Part shown: positions 22,604 to 31,553 of the stretch, piece by piece | How the letters are laid out: every line of letters starts with the position of its first letter | Numbering within the stretch: position 1 is the stretch's first letter | Assembly (NCBI RefSeq): GCF_963678635.1 | Contig: NC_087068.1 | Span: forward strand, 37,891,436-37,955,435 | Reading direction: 5' to 3' | Source of the DNA: Symsagittifera roscoffensis | Lineage: Eukaryota; Xenacoelomorpha; Acoela; Convolutidae | Length of the DNA: 64,000 nucleotides | The notes under the pieces: generated by a model | Database searches by the model: none | What the model saw: the letters and a program-made list of their open reading frames with translations, nothing else | Told to the model about the DNA's origin: nothing | Program-made: the position numbers and the translations under genes

Positions 22604-23643
22604 TGGAAGACGTTGATTTGACAATTGTTCAACTTTTCAAATCTGTCCATATCCATCAGACCCATTGGCATTTCGTATTCCCCATTGATTTTCACAATTT
22701 CTTCTTTGTCGAGATTGTAGGTTGAGACTTTGTTTTTCTCCAGCCACCGTCTAGATGTGGGGTAGAGGGCCGGCTCATTCACATTGTGATATGCGGCAAC
22801 AAAGCAGTAGAGAAAGCAACGGTCATCATCTTTAGTGTTGATATTTGTGAGCGGAGTAGATGCTGCGCTGAGTGCATCAGGTAGCTCGAGGTAGGATCCT
22901 GCTCTTATTGGTGAGAAGGCCGCGAAATTGATTTGCAATTTTTCAATTCTGTCAATAATCCATCCGCTACCATGAGAAGAGAACGAATTGACTTGGTTGA
23001 CCATATGTTCAATCAGTTCCAAGAATTGAACCCCAGCTATTCCCTCGAAGTACACTGTCAATGTCTTAGTGTTCAGAAACAGCATGGTCCTTTCGAAGTT
23101 TCCACTGTCCCCGTCTTGCACAGTGGGAATTTTGATCATTCCCACTTCCACGTGGAATTGCACCTTGTTCGGACCCTCTTTGACCCTTTCCAGTATAAGA
23201 GCATCTATTTCCTCCTTGTTTTGCATCACGACTTGAAGCAAATCCATTTCTTTTTCACCAACTTTGAGATCGTATCGACGCAATTTGCCTCTGAACTCGC
23301 TTTCCGTTGGGGCAGCGGAAGACGTCGTCTCAATGCCGTCCCAAACTGGCAATGCGTGCTTCTTCAGCAAGTGTTGTCCATAGCTTTCCGCGGTGAGAAA
23401 TATTGTATGGCAATAGATACAATGACTATTCGAAGTCATGTCATGTACCAGCTCGACGTGCTCTCGGGCTTCCGACAAACTCTCGAATGACTCGAGACAC
23501 TCATCGCAAACAGTTTGAGGAGGAGGGGGAGGAAGGATCTTGTGAACTTTTTGCTCATGACTTCTCAAGTTCCTTTTAGAGCTCAGTATTTTTCCGCACT
23601 GCTGGCAAGGAACAGGTGTCGCGATAGAAGTAGAGTTCGGCAT

Positions 23644-24343
23644 TGTTTGTTGAAGTTACTGAAGTAATTCAGGAAAATTTCAAGAAGTAGAACTGGTTAT
23701 GAAAAAGCAAAAGCGAGAAGTGACTAGCACCAAAAAACTTGGCGGGTAAGGGCAAGTAGACGCCATTAACGAGAGTTATACTTCGCCCACTTGGCAATAA
23801 GTACTTTCCTTTCCAAAAACAGGGTTTATTATAGCTTTAAGCTCCATATGTCTCATGACTCTGCTCAAGTGCAGGGGTTTTGTATACTAAAAACTGATTC
23901 ATTTACAGCCTCAAACTTTTGCTGTTAATTTTAAGGGTTAGCGATAAAGTTTTGGCTTTTTTAGGGGACTGGTTTAGACTTTCAATTAACATTTCAGCAC
24001 TAAATTACAAAATTTAAAGCTTAGAATGATTCAGATAGAGCCTAATCTTTTTCTGACTAATTTTAACCGTGAAACAGTAATTTCCTAATGATTTCAAGCC
24101 CACTTCTTGGTTTGCGTAAATAGGTATAATAAAAAGTAGAAACATGAGATAAAAGTATTCAGAAAGTAAAGCCCTCAACTAACTAATTAAGTTGAAATAA
24201 ACTAGTAAACTTAAAAAATTAAAATTTTGCAAATTTGACACCTTGATAGTTACCGATGCATGATAAGCATAGATTGTCATTTGAATGTGTAAAAGATATC
24301 GGAATCAAAGTTTCCTTTATGTCATTCAGTGTCCCGTGAAACA
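23644..24343. other. Non-coding region upstream of the polymerase gene
   Basis: About 700 bp between the polymerase start and the left inverted-repeat arm. It should contain the polymerase promoter, but I cannot point to a convincing TATA box. No coding frame is supported. Confidence 0.4.
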
Positions 24344-24447
24344 TTTCATATCATGTCCTTCGAAATATTAAGGCATGGCCGTTTGGTTTAAGGGGCAATA
24401 GTTAACCCGGCGTTGCTCGTCGCTACGCTCCTCGGGAACGCCTCCCG
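24344..24447 (-). repeat. Internal inverted repeat, left arm (104 bp)
   Basis: The reverse complement of this stretch matches 27102-27205 base for base with only about three differences. Similarity continues weakly beyond the outer edge (to about 24320) and stops sharply at the inner edge. The inner half is strikingly GC-rich for this element (cgggaggcgttcccgaggag and continuing). The arms enclose about 2.65 kb holding two genes on the plus strand. Confidence 0.9.
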
Positions 24448-26026
24448 TTCTGTAATTTCAAGTGAAATTTTTTTTTTCAAAATAAAGGAAAACCTCAAAC
24501 TTTTTATGTTGTGAAAAAAGGAAAAGTAATGTTTAAAAAAGTGTCTTTTAAATCTATCAACAAAAAAACCAGTAAGTTTTGTGGGACCTCGAGCAAAGTT
24601 CTACTGGTCAAGTTCGAAATTTAAAAAACATAATTTTTTTACTTCTTTTTTTCCTTCATTTTTAGCTTGAATTATTCGTTCTCGTTTTAAATTCAAGTGA
24701 ATGTGGTTTGAAATTTTTAGGAGCTATCTGATACGTAATTAGGACAAGCGTAGAAATTAAAAAAAAACAATTATAGCCCAATCAATGAGAGTAGACGCTT
24801 AAAAAGTTGTGATTTTTTGAGAAAATCTGATTTTTGTGAAAATATTGAAAAAAAAAATTGGGAAAAAATTTTTTTCTCTCCAAATCCATTGAAACTACCC
24901 TCAATCATTTTGCCATGAATTTCTGAGCAGGGTTAAGGGTCATGTTCATTTTTCGAAAAAAAAAACATAATTTTTTTTTTCACATTTTTACCAAAAAATT
25001 GTCCGTTTTACACCCAAAACATGTATATGAATGTAATATAATGCAGATTTATGGCTTAAAACACTCTCTGTTACTTTGCGTAAGACCTGGCTAACCCCAC
25101 CGGGCACAAAGTATGATGAGAGAGAGGACAGAGAGTGTTTGATAAAAAAGCCAAATAAATATGGTTGGACTACCAACAAGAAAATGTTGGACCCTTCCAT
25201 ATTTATCTTTCTTTTGAAAAGAAAGCAATATCCCGAAAAGGATATTCCAAATGGGGTTCACTACTGAACGGACTTGCTGTAGACGGAGAGACTCTCTCTT
25301 TCTGTTGATGGATGACTGCAATCGACTCTCTCGTGTATGTTTGGTAGATAATTGTTCTTTCTCGATCAGACACTGAGATTATTTGTAAAGGACTAGTCAT
25401 GGCTTGAAGAGGCTTAAAGTTTTGTTAAAATGAAATGACTGAACTACCGAAATGAAATTGAGAGAATGAAAAGTATGAAAAGTTTATTAATGAGAATGAG
25501 ATCAGGAAAGGGGTGGCATAGTTCAATTAGGTCAAAGCTAATAACTTTTTAGGCGAGGCTATCAAATTTTATTCATTCTTTTAAGCATGACGCCTGAGGT
25601 CATGTTAGGAATGAATGTGAAAACCCGATTTTTTAGATTTATGTGACAGCTTTATTATAGTGGCTACGGGCGAAAGCACTCAAAATCAAGTTTTCATGAT
25701 AGTTTGCCAGACAATCATTGTTATGCTGTTAGAAATTCATTACCATGATTCATAACAGTCATTAAAATAACCGTCACAATAAATAACACTAGAAGATTTT
25801 TAGAGTATAGCCGGGGGAAAAAGTAACTAAATACCCATATAAAAAGAGGTTTATCGTTAAAGAAATTATATACTTGGTGATTAAGTCTTATCAATATGGC
25901 TTAGGGCGCTCGTAAACTTTATCACCTAAATTTTTACTTTGGGAGCGCATGATCTGTCTCGTATACTGTGATCAGTCATTCTTCAACGTTCCACACTAAA
26001 AACCAGTTGGTTGTTATTCATTTATA
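24448..26026. other. Non-coding region inside the internal inverted repeats
   Basis: About 1.6 kb of very AT-rich DNA with long A/T runs, containing the less AT-rich patch 25050-25400. In that patch the words cactctctgt and agagagtgt recur on both strands, so local hairpins are likely. Overlapping frames on both strands there have no recognisable motif. It should include the promoter of the plus-strand gene at 26027. Confidence 0.35.
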
Positions 26027-26386
26027 ATGTACGCTTCTCTTGACACGGATGTAGACTATTTCGATGATTTTAGGGATATATCTTCGAATGATAAACGTTT
26101 AGTTAGAGTCGGTGCAAAAACATTCGCACAGACCGGTACTTACATAACTATCAAATTGTACAAAAAAGACGAAGAGGGAACTTTCAAGTATCGACAAGGA
26201 ATAACTTTGTCAACTGGTGAATTCGAGTCCTTGGCGGACAATTACACAAAAATTAAAAGGTTGACGAAAGCAAAAAACTGCGACGTGACTGAAAAACTTA
26301 GAAAAAAGAGAAACAAATCTAAAAAATCTTCATGCTCTGAAAAGGAATGCGAAAGTGAAAACGATGATAACTGTCGGGTTGTGTAA
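26027..26386 (+). CDS. PC4-like (transcription coactivator p15-type) protein
   Basis: Encodes 119 residues. Residues about 40-78 (TYITIKLYKKDEEG followed by YRQGITLSTGEFESL) follow the pattern of the PC4/Sub1 ssDNA-binding fold: a beta-strand with I-x-I-x-x-Y/F, an acidic turn, then KKGI-x-L-x-x-x-E/W. The tail is rich in lysine, serine and acidic residues and may be disordered. PC4-family proteins bind single-stranded DNA and act in transcription; a role in late transcription or replication of the element is inference. It starts at an ATG and is transcribed opposite to the main gene array, inside the inverted-repeat block. Another protein could share this pattern, so I am only moderately sure. 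Confidence 0.6.
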   Translation: MYASLDTDVDYFDDFRDISSNDKRLVRVGAKTFAQTGTYITIKLYKKDEEGTFKYRQGITLSTGEFESLADNYTKIKRLTKAKNCDVTEKLRKKRNKSKKSSCSEKECESENDDNCRVV

Positions 26387-26657
26387 CATTATCAACTCGT
26401 TATTCTATTGAAACTTCAAAGCAATGGTTGAAGCAATGTATTAGCAATCCCCTGATTATTTCAAACAGTTCCCTAAAAATTACAAATTTTCCATCCTGAA
26501 TCATGAACCCAACTTTTTGGGCTTCGCTTCAAAAGCAAATTTTGCAGTATCCTCCCATTCGAATAAATTAGATTTTTGCAACCATTCGATTGACAACTAA
26601 AAACATTATCATGTGCTGGTCGAATTTACGAAAGAGTCTACCAATTTACTTAACAAG

Positions 26658-27050
26658 ATGACTTCAAAAGCCTTCGTTGTTCCTTGTCTTCTCTCTACAT
26701 TCAAATATTTAATTTTGGGTTGCTCCAACTATGAATTGTCTGGCCCTCTGATGGAAAAACTGAAAATAGCTGTGAATTATAACTCCATCAACAACTTAGA
26801 TGTTAGTGGTGTTCCAATTCGCAGACGATTGCCTCAAGTTTGCTTCGGCTCGCAGACTAAATCTGTTCAAACTCAAACTGACCTGATTACTAACGTAACA
26901 ATTGAACGCTTTACTAATATTTTGAATGGTGAAAACGCTGCTGAGTTTTCTAAAATAATTGACATAATTTTAAGTGGGTATGGTTGTATGGAAGTTGATT
27001 CAAACACTTTGTTTGTGAAATTTATCATGGAGAAGAAATTCAAGTTTTAA
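26658..27050 (+). CDS. Unknown Polinton accessory protein (plus strand)
   Basis: A frame of 130 residues from the first ATG (MTSKAFVV); the frame is open further upstream to 26613 but without an ATG. I do not recognise the family. The N-terminal part is moderately hydrophobic (cysteine and leucine-rich, about residues 5-25), the middle has an RRRLP basic patch, and the C-terminal half looks like a compact alpha/beta domain. It lies 271 bp downstream of the PC4-like gene on the same strand and ends about 50 bp before the right inverted-repeat arm, tail-to-tail with the protease gene. Confidence 0.5.
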   Translation: MTSKAFVVPCLLSTFKYLILGCSNYELSGPLMEKLKIAVNYNSINNLDVSGVPIRRRLPQVCFGSQTKSVQTQTDLITNVTIERFTNILNGENAAEFSKIIDIILSGYGCMEVDSNTLFVKFIMEKKFKF

Positions 27051-27101
27051 ATATTGGTTTTCTTTCGCTCTTGTATATCAAAAAAAATGTTACTACACAT
27101 G

Positions 27102-27205
27102 CGGGAGGCGTTCCCGAGGAGCGTAGCGACGAGCAACGCCGGGTTAGCTATTGCCCCTTAAACCAAACGGCCATGCCTTAATATTTCAAAGGACTTGATA
27201 TGAAA
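27102..27205 (+). repeat. Internal inverted repeat, right arm (104 bp)
   Basis: Inverted partner of 24344-24447 with about three mismatches. It lies between the plus-strand unknown gene and the 3' end of the protease gene. The GC-rich core cgtagcgacgagcaacgccg is out of keeping with the surrounding AT-rich DNA. Confidence 0.9.
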
Positions 27206-27312
27206 CTTTTCGCGGTTCACATAAACTTGCAGAAAAAAAACTTTGTTGTTAATAAGAATGAATTGAAAAATAAACGAATTTATAAATTTTACAAAAACAT
27301 CAATAAATTAAT

Positions 27313-27741
27313 TTAGAATAACATATGTTTGGCAAATCTTATCAAATTATGATCATTAAGTTTGAAACCTATTGGAAATTTATTTGTGATTAAAACATGA
27401 GCAACATAAAGTCCGCATAACACTGAATCAGCTGATTGTATTGGTTTTTTCAACAGTAGCTGATTTCCCTCGTGAATTGTACGTCGCATATTCTTGTACA
27501 CGAGGGGATAATCACATAATCGTTTACCTAGAGGATCTGCGAAGAATATCTGTCCTCCAGCTTGAGCAAAAAGCAACCAGTGGGTTCCAGGTTGATCCGA
27601 TGGTGAGGCATTCATAATCATGAATGTATTATCGTTTTTCAGTACTGAAGAGCATGGCAAATCTGCCGGAAAAACACCTCTAAAGCGATGTTTCAAATGT
27701 TTACAACGGTTAATAATTTCTACTAGTTGAAGATTATCCAT
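27313..27741 (-). CDS. pro: Adenovirus-type maturation cysteine protease
   Basis: Encodes 142 residues of the adenain/Ulp1-like clan. Catalytic His54 (in GTHWLLF), an acidic residue Asp69 (FADPLG), the oxyanion-hole Gln102 and nucleophile Cys109 (QSADSVLCGLY) appear in the order and spacing of the family. In adenoviruses and Polintons this enzyme cleaves capsid and core precursor proteins during particle maturation. The length is short compared with adenovirus protease (about 200) but usual for Polintons. It begins 7 bp downstream of the major capsid stop, so it is likely on the same transcript. Confidence 0.9.
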   Translation of the reverse strand: MDNLQLVEIINRCKHLKHRFRGVFPADLPCSSVLKNDNTFMIMNASPSDQPGTHWLLFAQAGGQIFFADPLGKRLCDYPLVYKNMRRTIHEGNQLLLKKPIQSADSVLCGLYVAHVLITNKFPIGFKLNDHNLIRFAKHMLF

Positions 27742-27748
27742 GTCTATC

Positions 27749-29065
27749 TTAGGTCATAAGAGTGTTTTTGGTAATTTTTCTATCTGAACGCACATAAACT
27801 GTTGATGCACGCTCTCCCATAAACAATAACTCGACGTTATTACCGAGACCTGCGTCAAACTTGAGTTCGAGCGAAATAGTGCAATTGGTCAATTCAGGAT
27901 GAATAAAATTGTGTGAAGCCTCCTGAGTAGACGTGAGATCAAAAGCCATAATATAATGATTATCATAATTAGCGAGACTGATTCCATGACTAGTGTTTAA
28001 AACAAAATCAAGAGCCTCAAGCGTATTGTAATAAATTCTTTTATTGTCTGATGTTGAGATGGGAGTTCCGGCAATGGGTAGACCGTTTCTGTACACAATG
28101 ATCTCATTCAACCCAAATTTCTGGTAATGAAAAGGGTTTGTTCTATTAGTACCCAAATATGCTTCGTTTATGCTCATTGCTACTATCATTCTTCGAACAG
28201 GTTCTTTTGCAAAAACATCCTCTTGTCGCCAGCTTTGTACTCCTGCAGTTGCGAGAAACGTTTTTGGTACTACTTCGATGTAATTGTAAATTGCCGGGTT
28301 CTTCAACAAAGTTTTTTCTATTGATGAGAGAACATAGTCAGTCACAGTCATCTTTCTGACATAGAGGTTAGCTTCGATTATTTGGACCTTGTAGTGTTTA
28401 GCTGCATCTTCAGATATGACAACAAAATCATCAGGAGAACGTCTAAGAGACAATCTTATTGTCACACCGCTAAGTAGATGCTTGTCACACGACAAAAAGT
28501 CGCAAGCAATTTTACCAAATAGCTTCAGCTCGCTCGAGCCCGCAACGAGACCTTTACGCTCCGTAACATCATCAGCTCTCCTTCCAGCACCGTCAATGGC
28601 TGATGGATTTTCTTCATAATAATAACCTTGACAAGCCAACCATGTTTTCTTAGCATCATTACCGTATGAAAACTCGGTCTCAATAAAGCTTTTATGGGCA
28701 AAATTAGCATTGGTAGTTGATATTTTTTCACCATTCAGAGACAGTGTACTCTCAGAAAATAATGAAGATAAAGGATTGTTAACAAAATACGGCGTATCTC
28801 TGTTTGCCGCCTCTGTAGCATGCGTTCGAAGCACGTTTCCATTACTTCGAACAATTCGTGCAACTATTTCCAAACGAGTACGTTGAAGATCGATGAAATT
28901 ATTTCTGTCGCCGAGTACTTCAAACTCGAGCATAGGACCATCAGGAGAGTAGGAAGGTCCCATTTTTTGGGTGAATGCATTTTCAAAAGTGACAAGTAAA
29001 GGCGGTTTCTCAAATAAGTCCAAGGAGCTGTGAGTTGCTTCACTCGGGATTAAATTAGAAATCAT
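27749..29065 (-). CDS. mcp: Major capsid protein (double jelly-roll)
   Basis: Encodes 438 residues from the ATG at 29065 (MISNLIPSEA). The open frame continues upstream, but the ATG fits the overlap with the preceding gene. The N-terminal region has the SLDLFEKPP and FSESTLSLNGE signatures that I associate with Polinton and adintovirus hexon-like capsid proteins, and the sequence is beta-rich throughout. This family forms trimeric capsomers of icosahedral particles. The start overlaps the pX-like gene by 11 bp and the protease follows after 7 bp. The frame is uninterrupted. Confidence 0.85.
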   Translation of the reverse strand: MISNLIPSEATHSSLDLFEKPPLLVTFENAFTQKMGPSYSPDGPMLEFEVLGDRNNFIDLQRTRLEIVARIVRSNGNVLRTHATEAANRDTPYFVNNPLSSLFSESTLSLNGEKISTTNANFAHKSFIETEFSYGNDAKKTWLACQGYYYEENPSAIDGAGRRADDVTERKGLVAGSSELKLFGKIACDFLSCDKHLLSGVTIRLSLRRSPDDFVVISEDAAKHYKVQIIEANLYVRKMTVTDYVLSSIEKTLLKNPAIYNYIEVVPKTFLATAGVQSWRQEDVFAKEPVRRMIVAMSINEAYLGTNRTNPFHYQKFGLNEIIVYRNGLPIAGTPISTSDNKRIYYNTLEALDFVLNTSHGISLANYDNHYIMAFDLTSTQEASHNFIHPELTNCTISLELKFDAGLGNNVELLFMGERASTVYVRSDRKITKNTLMT

Positions 29066-29462
29066 TTTTAACCCTTGTAAAGAAATCGGAGCGACTTCTC
29101 TGTGCAGTTCGTTTTCTGGGAATGACGCGTCTCGTTTTTCGTTTATACGCCGTCGTTCTTTTCGGATCACTTTTCCGAGATCTACTTCCTCCTCCTACTT
29201 GCTTTTTGATTGTTTTTCTAACGGTGCTTTTGAGTGCCTGCTTAGGACTTTTTCTTTTTGTTGCAACTTCTATCAGTTCTGGAGCTGCCTGAAGAAGTAG
29301 TTCTTTTCCGATTTTTTTAGCCGCGGGTATCACAAATTTTCGAGCCAGTGGAAGTGCGATTCTTCCTATTCCCAAGGCTAATGCACCGAAGCCACTGCCT
29401 CGTTGTCTATAATGCCCCGAGAAATGTGGTAGGTTTGCTTGGTTGTGGTAATATGAATCCAT
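29055..29462 (-). CDS. Adenovirus pX-like / adintovirus membrane-active basic protein
   Basis: Encodes 135 residues from the ATG at 29462 (MDSYYHNQ). It carries a Gly-rich GSGFGALALGIGR segment, an amphipathic stretch (about residues 35-65), a lysine-rich KQALKSTVRKTIKKQVGGG segment and an Arg/Lys-rich tail. This layout matches the small basic virion proteins that sit just upstream of the major capsid gene in Polintons and adintoviruses, compared in the literature with adenovirus pX/pVI. Roles in DNA condensation or membrane disruption are inference. A QVGGG-type site could be cut by the neighbouring protease. Confidence 0.65.
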   Translation of the reverse strand: MDSYYHNQANLPHFSGHYRQRGSGFGALALGIGRIALPLARKFVIPAAKKIGKELLLQAAPELIEVATKRKSPKQALKSTVRKTIKKQVGGGSRSRKSDPKRTTAYKRKTRRVIPRKRTAQRSRSDFFTRVKNDF

Positions 29463-29467
29463 TTTGA

Positions 29468-30361
29468 TCAATTGCTAAACTTTTGAAATTTCAAAGTCAG
29501 AACAACTTTTCCCCCTCCAGCGAAAGGAACAAGTCCTCCAGTTTCTGTGCGCAAGTTCACAGAAATATTGGAAATATTATTGACCAAAAGTTTTTTAAAA
29601 TCCAAATTACTAAACACTTTACGATGATTCGGTTCAATTGTACATGCGTAACCGTTTTTCACTCGACGATTTGTATCAATGACTCGTAAAAGGGATGCTT
29701 TTGTGTCTCCGACTATTTGATAATGAATTATGTCCAGATAAATAAACATAAGCTGAGTACCAGCGCATACATCAACGGGATAGTCAGCAATAAGATCTTG
29801 GGTAGAGAATGTGCTATGTTTCGTGCTTCCTTGTTTGTAACCTATATGATAACCAGTTCCATCTCTGAAGCCTTTGAATCCAAGTAGACTAGGAATTTGC
29901 GGGCTTGAAAAAGTTATACCTTCCCAATAATGCAGCCATAAGGAAAGATGTTTGGTTATTGGATCTATTACGTAATCCAATTTCTCTAATTCTGTCTTTC
30001 GACGAATCTCGTCCAGTATTTGATCAATGCTCGTATATTCTCCTTTTGTTATTTTTGCTGTTTCTCCAAGGTAAAGTCTGGAGATCTTGTCTTTCTCAAC
30101 TTTCATGCTTGCTATAACCCGATCTTTTTTGTAGTACACAATGTTGTTGTCAGTGACGTTGTTTATCTGAGTAGGGAAGGTAATTTCTGTAATTGCTACT
30201 CTCCATTCACCTTGCAAATTTATTTCTTCACTCAGGAGGTTTTTGAAGTTGGCCAGAGTGTTATCTTTAAAAACGTTCATTGATGCAGATGAAACTAGGG
30301 TAATTGTGAAGGAAGGGGGAACATTAGGGGTGAAAAGGCTGTCGGAAGTGCCCTCAGTCAT
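29468..30361 (-). CDS. Minor capsid (penton-like, single jelly-roll) protein
   Basis: Encodes 297 residues starting at ATG 30361. Features match Polinton minor capsid proteins: an N-terminal FTITLVSSASMNVFKDNTL segment, then GEWRVAITEITFP, and a C-terminal PFAGGGKVVLTLKF end. The first is the typical S-x-x-S-x-x-x-x-P/K-x-N-T-x-x-x-F pattern. It would occupy the fivefold vertices of the particle. It overlaps the integrase stop by 8 bp and lies 5 bp upstream of the pX-like gene. Confidence 0.8.
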   Translation of the reverse strand: MTEGTSDSLFTPNVPPSFTITLVSSASMNVFKDNTLANFKNLLSEEINLQGEWRVAITEITFPTQINNVTDNNIVYYKKDRVIASMKVEKDKISRLYLGETAKITKGEYTSIDQILDEIRRKTELEKLDYVIDPITKHLSLWLHYWEGITFSSPQIPSLLGFKGFRDGTGYHIGYKQGSTKHSTFSTQDLIADYPVDVCAGTQLMFIYLDIIHYQIVGDTKASLLRVIDTNRRVKNGYACTIEPNHRKVFSNLDFKKLLVNNISNISVNLRTETGGLVPFAGGGKVVLTLKFQKFSN

Positions 30362-31553
30362 GATTGTCCTTCTCCAGAACGCGAATTAGTTCAGACTCGT
30401 AAAATTTTCCCTCAATCGGTTCTCTGTTAGAATCAATCAAATTGTATGTTGGGGGATTTCGTGTTGGTATGTCAAAAACTTCAAACACTTCATCGGTGAA
30501 CGATTGTTTGTAACCCTTGCGAAAACGTATGTCTACTTTGGCAAGTCTAACATAATCACCAACATAAAGCTTTGGACGTCGAACTAACTTCAAAGACTGT
30601 TCTGCTCTTAATGAAATCAGGCGAGGAACATCTTTTTTAGTTACTTTATTTGGTGCAAGATTTGTGACACGATTTGTTCTCGAATTAATTGCATTGACAA
30701 AATTTTGCAATTTGTCAATGTATGAGTAAGTCCATTTATCCTCCAAGTACTTATAAATAAGATTTTTCAAGGAACGGATATTTCTCTCAGCGAATGCGGA
30801 CTTTTTCTCGCTCTCTGTGCTATATGTGTTTATGCCTTTCTTTTTACATAATGCTTCGAAGGACCCTTTAAACTCTGTGCCCTTGTCCACCCATACTTTT
30901 TCCGGTTGTTTTGTCGTTATCATTAGTTTGAACGCTTCTGCTGTTGTAGTAGCATACTTTGATTTCAAGGGTTGCACTCTCAGATAGCGGGACATGCAGT
31001 CAACTGCAACAAGCAGATACTTAACATCATGGTTGTACTGGGCAAGTTTATCAACAAAGGCCAGATCTAATGACCAGATTTCGTCGATATCGTAAACTAT
31101 GACCTTGAGTCGCGGCGTTTTTCGGATCACAGTTCGATATTTCGTGTAAGCAGGTTCAGTATGAAGGAAATGTTTAACTTTCTTTCGCGACAAATTGCTT
31201 GCTTTTATCAAGTTGTTCACACTACCAAATAACGCGGGACCTTTGTCACTGTATTTAGTTTTCAACAATTTTTCTTCAATCTTGGTAATTTTCCCATTTT
31301 CTGACGTTGGAGAATCTGAATCGTTATGGGGTGTTCCGTATGAGTCAGAGCCTTCTTCTGACTCTTTTTTCACGTTTTTGGTTTCGGGTTTTTCTATTAC
31401 CGCTGAGGCTTTTTCGTTTGTGCTTTTTACTTCTCTTAAGGTTTGCACTACTTTTTTCCTGCCAAGTGGGCGATGTTGAGCGGGTTCTTGAGGGTCCGGG
31501 TTCTCGTTTCTCTTGAGCGTTAAAAGACGCTGACTGAACCGCGTGTTTGGCAT
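30354..31553 (-). CDS. int: Retrovirus-type (rve) integrase
   Basis: Encodes 399 residues. A long charged, low-complexity N-terminus (residues 1-100) precedes the RNase H-fold catalytic core, with Asp163 (IWSLDLAFVD), Asp223 (VWVDKGTEF) and Glu256 (SAFAERNIRSLK) as the D,D,E triad. After the core, PKLYVGDYVRL and a terminal YNLIDSNREPI-type beta-rich segment form the C-terminal DNA-binding part usual in Polinton integrases. It would insert the linear element DNA and generate the 6-bp duplications. Its 5' end overlaps the upstream conserved gene by 209 bp in another frame. Confidence 0.95.
   Translation of the reverse strand: MPNTRFSQRLLTLKRNENPDPQEPAQHRPLGRKKVVQTLREVKSTNEKASAVIEKPETKNVKKESEEGSDSYGTPHNDSDSPTSENGKITKIEEKLLKTKYSDKGPALFGSVNNLIKASNLSRKKVKHFLHTEPAYTKYRTVIRKTPRLKVIVYDIDEIWSLDLAFVDKLAQYNHDVKYLLVAVDCMSRYLRVQPLKSKYATTTAEAFKLMITTKQPEKVWVDKGTEFKGSFEALCKKKGINTYSTESEKKSAFAERNIRSLKNLIYKYLEDKWTYSYIDKLQNFVNAINSRTNRVTNLAPNKVTKKDVPRLISLRAEQSLKLVRRPKLYVGDYVRLAKVDIRFRKGYKQSFTDEVFEVFDIPTRNPPTYNLIDSNREPIEGKFYESELIRVLEKDNHD

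Larger units (their letters stand above)
19063..23643 (-). pseudogene. polB: Protein-primed DNA polymerase B, three exons, one in-frame stop
   Basis: Copies the element's DNA using a protein primer. I infer exons 23643-22604, 22482-19910 and 19580-19063, which sum to 4,131 nt, a multiple of three (1,376 codons plus stop). Exon 1 encodes three C2H2 zinc fingers (C13/C16/H29/H34, C46/C49/H62/H67, C75/C78/H91/H96) and the conserved N-terminal Polinton region. Exon 2 carries exonuclease motif I (DLES, D462 and E464), a CxxC…DHCH…CN zinc/HNH-like insert, exonuclease motif II (HNLSNYD) and the polymerase motifs DANNLYG (about 20890-20910), KLIVNSAFGK (about 20395-20425) and YSDTDS (20118-20135). 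Exon 3 gives the conserved C-terminus. A TAG at 22329-22331 (codon 398) breaks the frame just before another zinc-binding segment. Translation restarting at 22217 would keep exonuclease and polymerase but lose the N-terminal third, so residual function is possible. Confidence 0.9.

Noticed and set aside
22933-23490. 185-codon plus-strand open frame
   Set aside because: Antisense to the zinc-finger exon of the polymerase, whose motifs clearly set the coding strand.
24988-25400. Overlapping short open frames on both strands near 25.0-25.4 kb
   Set aside because: Several mutually overlapping frames with no motif; a possible hairpin-rich patch, with no evidence of a gene or tRNA.
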